The notes under the pieces were generated by a model. That model ran no database searches, had not been told where the DNA came from, and saw only the letters and a list, made by a program, of their open reading frames with translations. Position numbers and translations under genes: made by a program. From the NCBI GenBank assembly GCA_021772705.1, contig JAJFLN010000009.1, forward strand, positions 1 to 7,824: 7,824 nt of DNA, in the 5' to 3' direction. Source of the stretch: Candidatus Cloacimonadota bacterium (GTDB lineage: Bacteria; Muiribacteriota; UBA6191; JACPRK01). This document shows, one piece after another, positions 5,466 to 7,824 of this stretch (the stretch's first letter is position 1; every line of letters begins with the position of its first letter).

Positions 5466-6833
5466 TCAGATGCTCATGGTGCCGACGTTCTTGCCCGAGT
5501 GGGTCAGCTCCAGGATGGAGCGAACCACCACGATGGCCGTGAACATGGACCCCACGACGCCGACGCCGAGGGTGACGGCGAATCCTTTGATGGGGCCCGT
5601 CCCGAACCACCCCAGGATGATTGTCGTGATGAGAGTGGTTAGGTTGCTGTCGAGGATCGCGGACCAGGCCTTCTCGAAGCCTGCATCAATGGAGGCACGC
5701 ACGGTCTTGCCGTGAGCCAGCTCCTCCTTGATCCTCTCGAAGATCAGGACGTTGGCATCCACAGCCATACCCAGGACCAGAATGAGACCGGCTATTCCAG
5801 GTAAGGTGAGAGTTGCCCTGAAGAAGAGCATCAGCGTCAGTACGATCAGGGCGCAGAAAATGAGTCCCAGATTGGCGTACATTCCACACATCCTGTAGAA
5901 GAAGCCCATGTAGGCGACCACAAGCAGAACGCCGACGATGCAGGCGATGGCTCCGGCCCGAATCGACTCCTCGCCGAGCATGGGACCTACCACGTTCTCT
6001 CCGAGCTTGAGCAGCTTGGCAGGCAGGGCTCCCGCCTTGAGGATGTTGACGATGAGCTTCGTCTCCTCCAGGTCGAACTTGCCCGTGATCTCGGCGCTGC
6101 CATCCAAGATGGGTTCCTTGATCTGCGGCGCCGTGTAGACCTTTCCCGCCAGGACAACGGCCAGATGCTGGCCCACCATCCGGCTCGTCACTTCACCGAA
6201 CTTCTTCCGTCCGTCGCTGTTGAACTCCAGGAGGATCTTGGGATTGCCGAACTGGTCGTAGCCGATGCGGGCAAAGCTGAGGCCATCGCCGGTCAGCTCG
6301 GGCTCCTTCTTCAGCCGGTACCAGGCGGCCCGGTGATTCTCGGGAGCCGACCCCTTGGGAGGATCCACGTGGGGCAAGACAATCTCATCGGGGCTCGGAG
6401 AGATGGACATCATATCTTCCGTCACGCCGTAGACGTAGTTGAAGGTCAACAGGTCCGTGGTGGCGATGAGCTCCTTCACCTGCTTCTGGGACTTGTCGGT
6501 CAAGCCGGGGATCTGAATGCGAACACCGGTCTCCCCCTGCCGCGAGATGGCCAGATTCGCCACGCCGAAGGTGTCCAGGCGGTTCTGCAGCACCTCGACG
6601 GTCTTGATGACCGTGGCGGGGTTGACCTGAGTTCCCGGCTTGTCGGTGACGACCCGGTAGATCAGGTCCATTCCCCCCTGAAGATCGAGACCCAGGTTGA
6701 TCTTCAGCTCCGAGTAACCGGGACCAAAGAAGGGGAAAAGCCAGGCCAGGCCAATTGTCGGCGCGCTGGCCACGAAACAGATGCAGAAGATGACGGCGAT
6801 GATACCGACTCTCATCTTGAGACCGGAGTTCAT
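5466..6833 (-). CDS. secD: Protein translocase subunit SecD
   Basis: Larger partner of SecF in the SecDF accessory translocase of the cytoplasmic membrane. At 455 residues it is shorter than E. coli SecD (615) and lacks the extra N-terminal periplasmic portion, as in many other phyla. Visible in order: TM1 (about 8-26), NLGLDLQGGMDLIY (46-59), the periplasmic domain with VLQNRLDTFGVANLAISRQG (81-100) and IQIPGL (106-111), VVGPMLGEESIRAG (281-294), then the TM bundle with GMAVDANVLIFERIKEEL (355-372). Asp359 matches E. coli SecD Asp519, required for proton coupling. ATG at 6833 is preferred, with AGGA 6 nt upstream; an ATG at 6869 would add 12 residues and lacks support. No yajC precedes it. 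A near-consensus promoter lies upstream, so secD is the first gene of the operon with secF and the small membrane protein. Confidence 0.96.
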   Translation of the reverse strand: MNSGLKMRVGIIAVIFCICFVASAPTIGLAWLFPFFGPGYSELKINLGLDLQGGMDLIYRVVTDKPGTQVNPATVIKTVEVLQNRLDTFGVANLAISRQGETGVRIQIPGLTDKSQKQVKELIATTDLLTFNYVYGVTEDMMSISPSPDEIVLPHVDPPKGSAPENHRAAWYRLKKEPELTGDGLSFARIGYDQFGNPKILLEFNSDGRKKFGEVTSRMVGQHLAVVLAGKVYTAPQIKEPILDGSAEITGKFDLEETKLIVNILKAGALPAKLLKLGENVVGPMLGEESIRAGAIACIVGVLLVVAYMGFFYRMCGMYANLGLIFCALIVLTLMLFFRATLTLPGIAGLILVLGMAVDANVLIFERIKEELAHGKTVRASIDAGFEKAWSAILDSNLTTLITTIILGWFGTGPIKGFAVTLGVGVVGSMFTAIVVVRSILELTHSGKNVGTMSI

Positions 6834-6895
6834 TACTGGTCCTTTCAATGCAGGCGAATGTAACATCACGCCCAGCCAGAAGAGCGGGAGGCGCG

Positions 6896-6924
6896 AGTAT
6901 ACGATGCACGCAGGCCCGTGTCAA
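6896..6924 (-). promoter_or_regulatory. Sigma-70-type promoter of the secD-secF operon
   Basis: On the minus strand, TTGACA (6924-6919) is followed after exactly 17 nt by TATACT (6901-6896). This is a full -35 match and one mismatch from the TATAAT -10 consensus. Transcription would begin near 6889, giving a 5' leader of about 56 nt to the secD ATG. It is the only strong promoter I find in the window. Its upstream edge lies 8 bp from the left target duplication of the repeat element. Confidence 0.75.
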
Positions 6925-6932
6925 CAGCAGGA

Positions 6933-6941
6933 AGAACGGTC
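6933..6941. repeat. Left copy of the 9-bp direct repeat flanking the small element
   Basis: AGAACGGTC directly abuts the left end of the inverted-repeat element. The identical nonamer abuts its right end, as expected for a target-site duplication. Confidence 0.7.
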
Positions 6942-6968
6942 GGGTGTATGTCCCGTAGGGGGTCCCCT
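6942..6968 (+). repeat. Left terminal inverted repeat, 27 bp
   Basis: Pairs with 7032-7058 apart from one T-G position. It starts with GGGTGT immediately after the left nonamer. Confidence 0.8.
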
Positions 6969-6981
6969 GGCCTATTCCGGA

Positions 6982-7029
6982 TCCGTTCGCCCCACTATGG
7001 ATGCGGGCCTCCATAGTGGGGCGAACGGA
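6982..7029. repeat. Internal perfect inverted repeat, 20 bp arms with 8-nt loop
   Basis: Arms 6982-7001 and 7010-7029 are fully complementary. The loop is TGCGGGCC. Together with the outer arms it makes the element a nearly complete long hairpin. Confidence 0.85.
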
Positions 7030-7031
7030 GG

Positions 7032-7058
7032 AGGGGACCCCCTACGGGACATGCACCC
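7032..7058 (-). repeat. Right terminal inverted repeat, 27 bp
   Basis: Reverse complement of 6942-6968 with one difference. It ends in CACCC immediately before the right nonamer and lies 23 nt from the stop codon of the HEAT/TPR gene. Confidence 0.8.
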
Positions 7059-7067
7059 AGAACGGTC
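7059..7067. repeat. Right copy of the 9-bp direct repeat flanking the small element
   Basis: AGAACGGTC, identical to the left copy. The neighbouring bases outside the pair differ (A on the left, C on the right), so the direct repeat is exactly 9 bp. Confidence 0.7.
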
Positions 7068-7081
7068 CGTGGAGTTCCCCC

Positions 7082-7823
7082 CTACCCCTTTCTAACGCCC
7101 GGCCCCAGCCGCCCCAGGGTTCGGCGGGCGAAGGTGGCGATCTCCCGGGGGCAGCCGGGGAGGCGGAGGATCTTTTCCAGCAGTGGCTCGGCCAGATCTG
7201 GGCGGCCCGAGAGCAGGTGACAGACTGCGAGCTTCGAGGAGCTGTGGGGCTCGTCGGGCTCCAGCCGGAGGGCCCTCTGGAAGGCCCGAGCGGCCCGGTC
7301 CAGCTCCCGCGTTTCCAAGTAGATCGTGCCCTGCAGGGCGTAAGCGTCCCAACGCTTCCGGTGGCGTATCGACTTCCGGAGCTCCGACAGGGCTTCCCTG
7401 TTCTTCTTCTCCGCCGCCAGCGCCCGGGCCCGGTCCAGATGCTCCCGGGCCGGCTCCGTCAGGGTCTTCCGGATCGTCACTTCCGTCAGCTCACTCCACT
7501 TCTCGGGACCCAAGAGCTGCTTCAGGGATCGCTGGGCCACGCCCTTCAGAACCAGATCGTCTCCCGCCAGGATCGGCTTCAGCACCTCGAGGCTCACAGG
7601 TCCGCCGATGCGGCCCAGTGCCTCCAGGGCCGCCCGGACGACCTCCCACCGATCCGATCCGAGGAGCTGGACGATCCGGACCCGGTGCTTGGTGGCCCCC
7701 ACGGCGCCGATCGCCTCGATGGCCCGGACCCGGACCTCCACATCGTCGTCCTTGACGAAGGGGGCCACCACGTCGGCGACGGCCTCCGTGCCGAGTTTGC
7801 CGAGGGCGGCGATCACGTGATGC
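7082..7823 (-). CDS. HEAT-repeat and TPR protein, C-terminal part
   Basis: The frame is open to the right edge, reading His-His before the first possible GTG at 7816, so the true N-terminus lies outside the window. Numbered from that GTG codon, residues 1-105 hold HEAT-like helical pairs, with DVEVRVRAIEAIGAVGA (25-41), DRWEVVRAALEALGRIGG (55-72) and DDLVLKGVAQRSLKQLLG (86-103). Residues 123-220 read as about three TPR-like units, for example WDAYALQGTIYLETRELDRAARAFQRALRLEPDEP (156-190). Both repeat types build scaffolds for protein binding, so this is probably an adaptor or assembly protein. No enzyme motif or membrane segment is visible in this part. The stop codon is followed after 14 nt by the element's right direct repeat. 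Specific function is unknown. Confidence 0.8.
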   Translation of the reverse strand, partial: HHVIAALGKLGTEAVADVVAPFVKDDDVEVRVRAIEAIGAVGATKHRVRIVQLLGSDRWEVVRAALEALGRIGGPVSLEVLKPILAGDDLVLKGVAQRSLKQLLGPEKWSELTEVTIRKTLTEPAREHLDRARALAAEKKNREALSELRKSIRHRKRWDAYALQGTIYLETRELDRAARAFQRALRLEPDEPHSSSKLAVCHLLSGRPDLAEPLLEKILRLPGCPREIATFARRTLGRLGPGVRKG

Positions 7824-7824
7824 A

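Larger units (their letters stand above)
6942..7058. mobile_element. MITE-like element of 117 bp with 27-bp terminal inverted repeats
   Basis: The element begins GGGTGTATGTCCC and ends GGGACATGCACCC. Its arms, 6942-6968 and 7032-7058, are complementary at 26 of 27 positions, the exception being T6947 opposite G7053 (a G-U wobble in RNA). Inside lies a second perfect inverted repeat of 20 bp (6982-7001 and 7010-7029) around an 8-nt loop, with 13 unpaired bases on the left and 2 on the right. An exact 9-bp direct repeat flanks both ends. There is no room for a transposase gene, so it would be mobilised in trans. Nine-bp duplications and GG-starting ends occur among IS1, IS4 and IS5/IS903-type elements, but I cannot assign a family. 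Transcripts through it would form a hairpin of about 47 bp. Confidence 0.75.

Noticed and set aside
6942..7058. Hairpin as a classical Rho-independent terminator or REP/BIME unit
   Set aside because: No T-tract follows on either strand, the stem is far longer than typical terminators, and the exact flanking 9-bp repeats fit transposition with target duplication, which REP elements moved by RAYT-type enzymes do not make.
7183..7755. Plus-strand open frame rich in Pro, Arg, Ser and Gly at the right end
   Set aside because: It is antisense to the HEAT/TPR gene and has composition typical of shadow frames in GC-rich DNA.

Overview
The window is high-GC bacterial DNA (roughly 60% by eye), almost fully coding and free of rRNA, tRNA and CRISPR. 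Its genes are ordinary for a Gram-negative, menaquinone-using, probably uncultured lineage. SecD and SecF are separate short proteins. A UbiA-like prenyltransferase of the putative menaquinone type is followed by UbiX. A non-standard ClpP lies outside any tig-clpP-clpX cluster, and a HEAT/TPR protein sits at the right edge. This mix would fit a deltaproteobacterial, acidobacterial or FCB-type lineage, but the sequence alone does not settle the phylum.

Layout, left to right. (1) Positions 2-1222, minus strand: murI (glutamate racemase, peptidoglycan precursor supply), then an unrecognised gene that runs off the left edge and may be a glycosyltransferase-like protein. (2) A divergent intergenic region of 72 bp. 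(3) Positions 1295-3781, plus strand: a UbiA-family prenyltransferase and UbiX with a 4-nt overlap, a ClpP-family serine protease overlapping ubiX by 8 nt, then thioredoxin after 93 nt. The first three look translationally coupled. The UbiA/UbiX pair points to quinone synthesis, and the UbiA motifs match the relatives linked to the futalosine menaquinone route better than classical ubiquinone UbiA. (4) A convergent junction at 3782-3906 with a terminator-like hairpin. (5) Positions 3907-6833, minus strand: a secD-secF operon followed by a small multi-spanning membrane protein of unknown function. A near-consensus sigma-70 promoter (TTGACA, 17 bp, TATACT) drives secD. (6) Positions 6933-7067: a 117-bp element with 27-bp terminal inverted repeats, an internal 20-bp inverted repeat and an exact 9-bp direct repeat (AGAACGGTC) on each side. 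It reads as a MITE-like insertion lying between the secD promoter and the upstream gene. (7) Positions 7082-7823, minus strand: the C-terminal part of a HEAT-repeat plus TPR protein open at the right edge.

The most notable item is the small non-autonomous mobile element, with intact target duplication, placed 8 bp upstream of the -35 box of the essential secDF promoter. No defence system, gene cluster of unknown pathway or other clearly new machinery is visible. The other points of interest are the atypical ClpP in a quinone operon and the uncharacterised membrane protein with a nine-G tract behind secDF.
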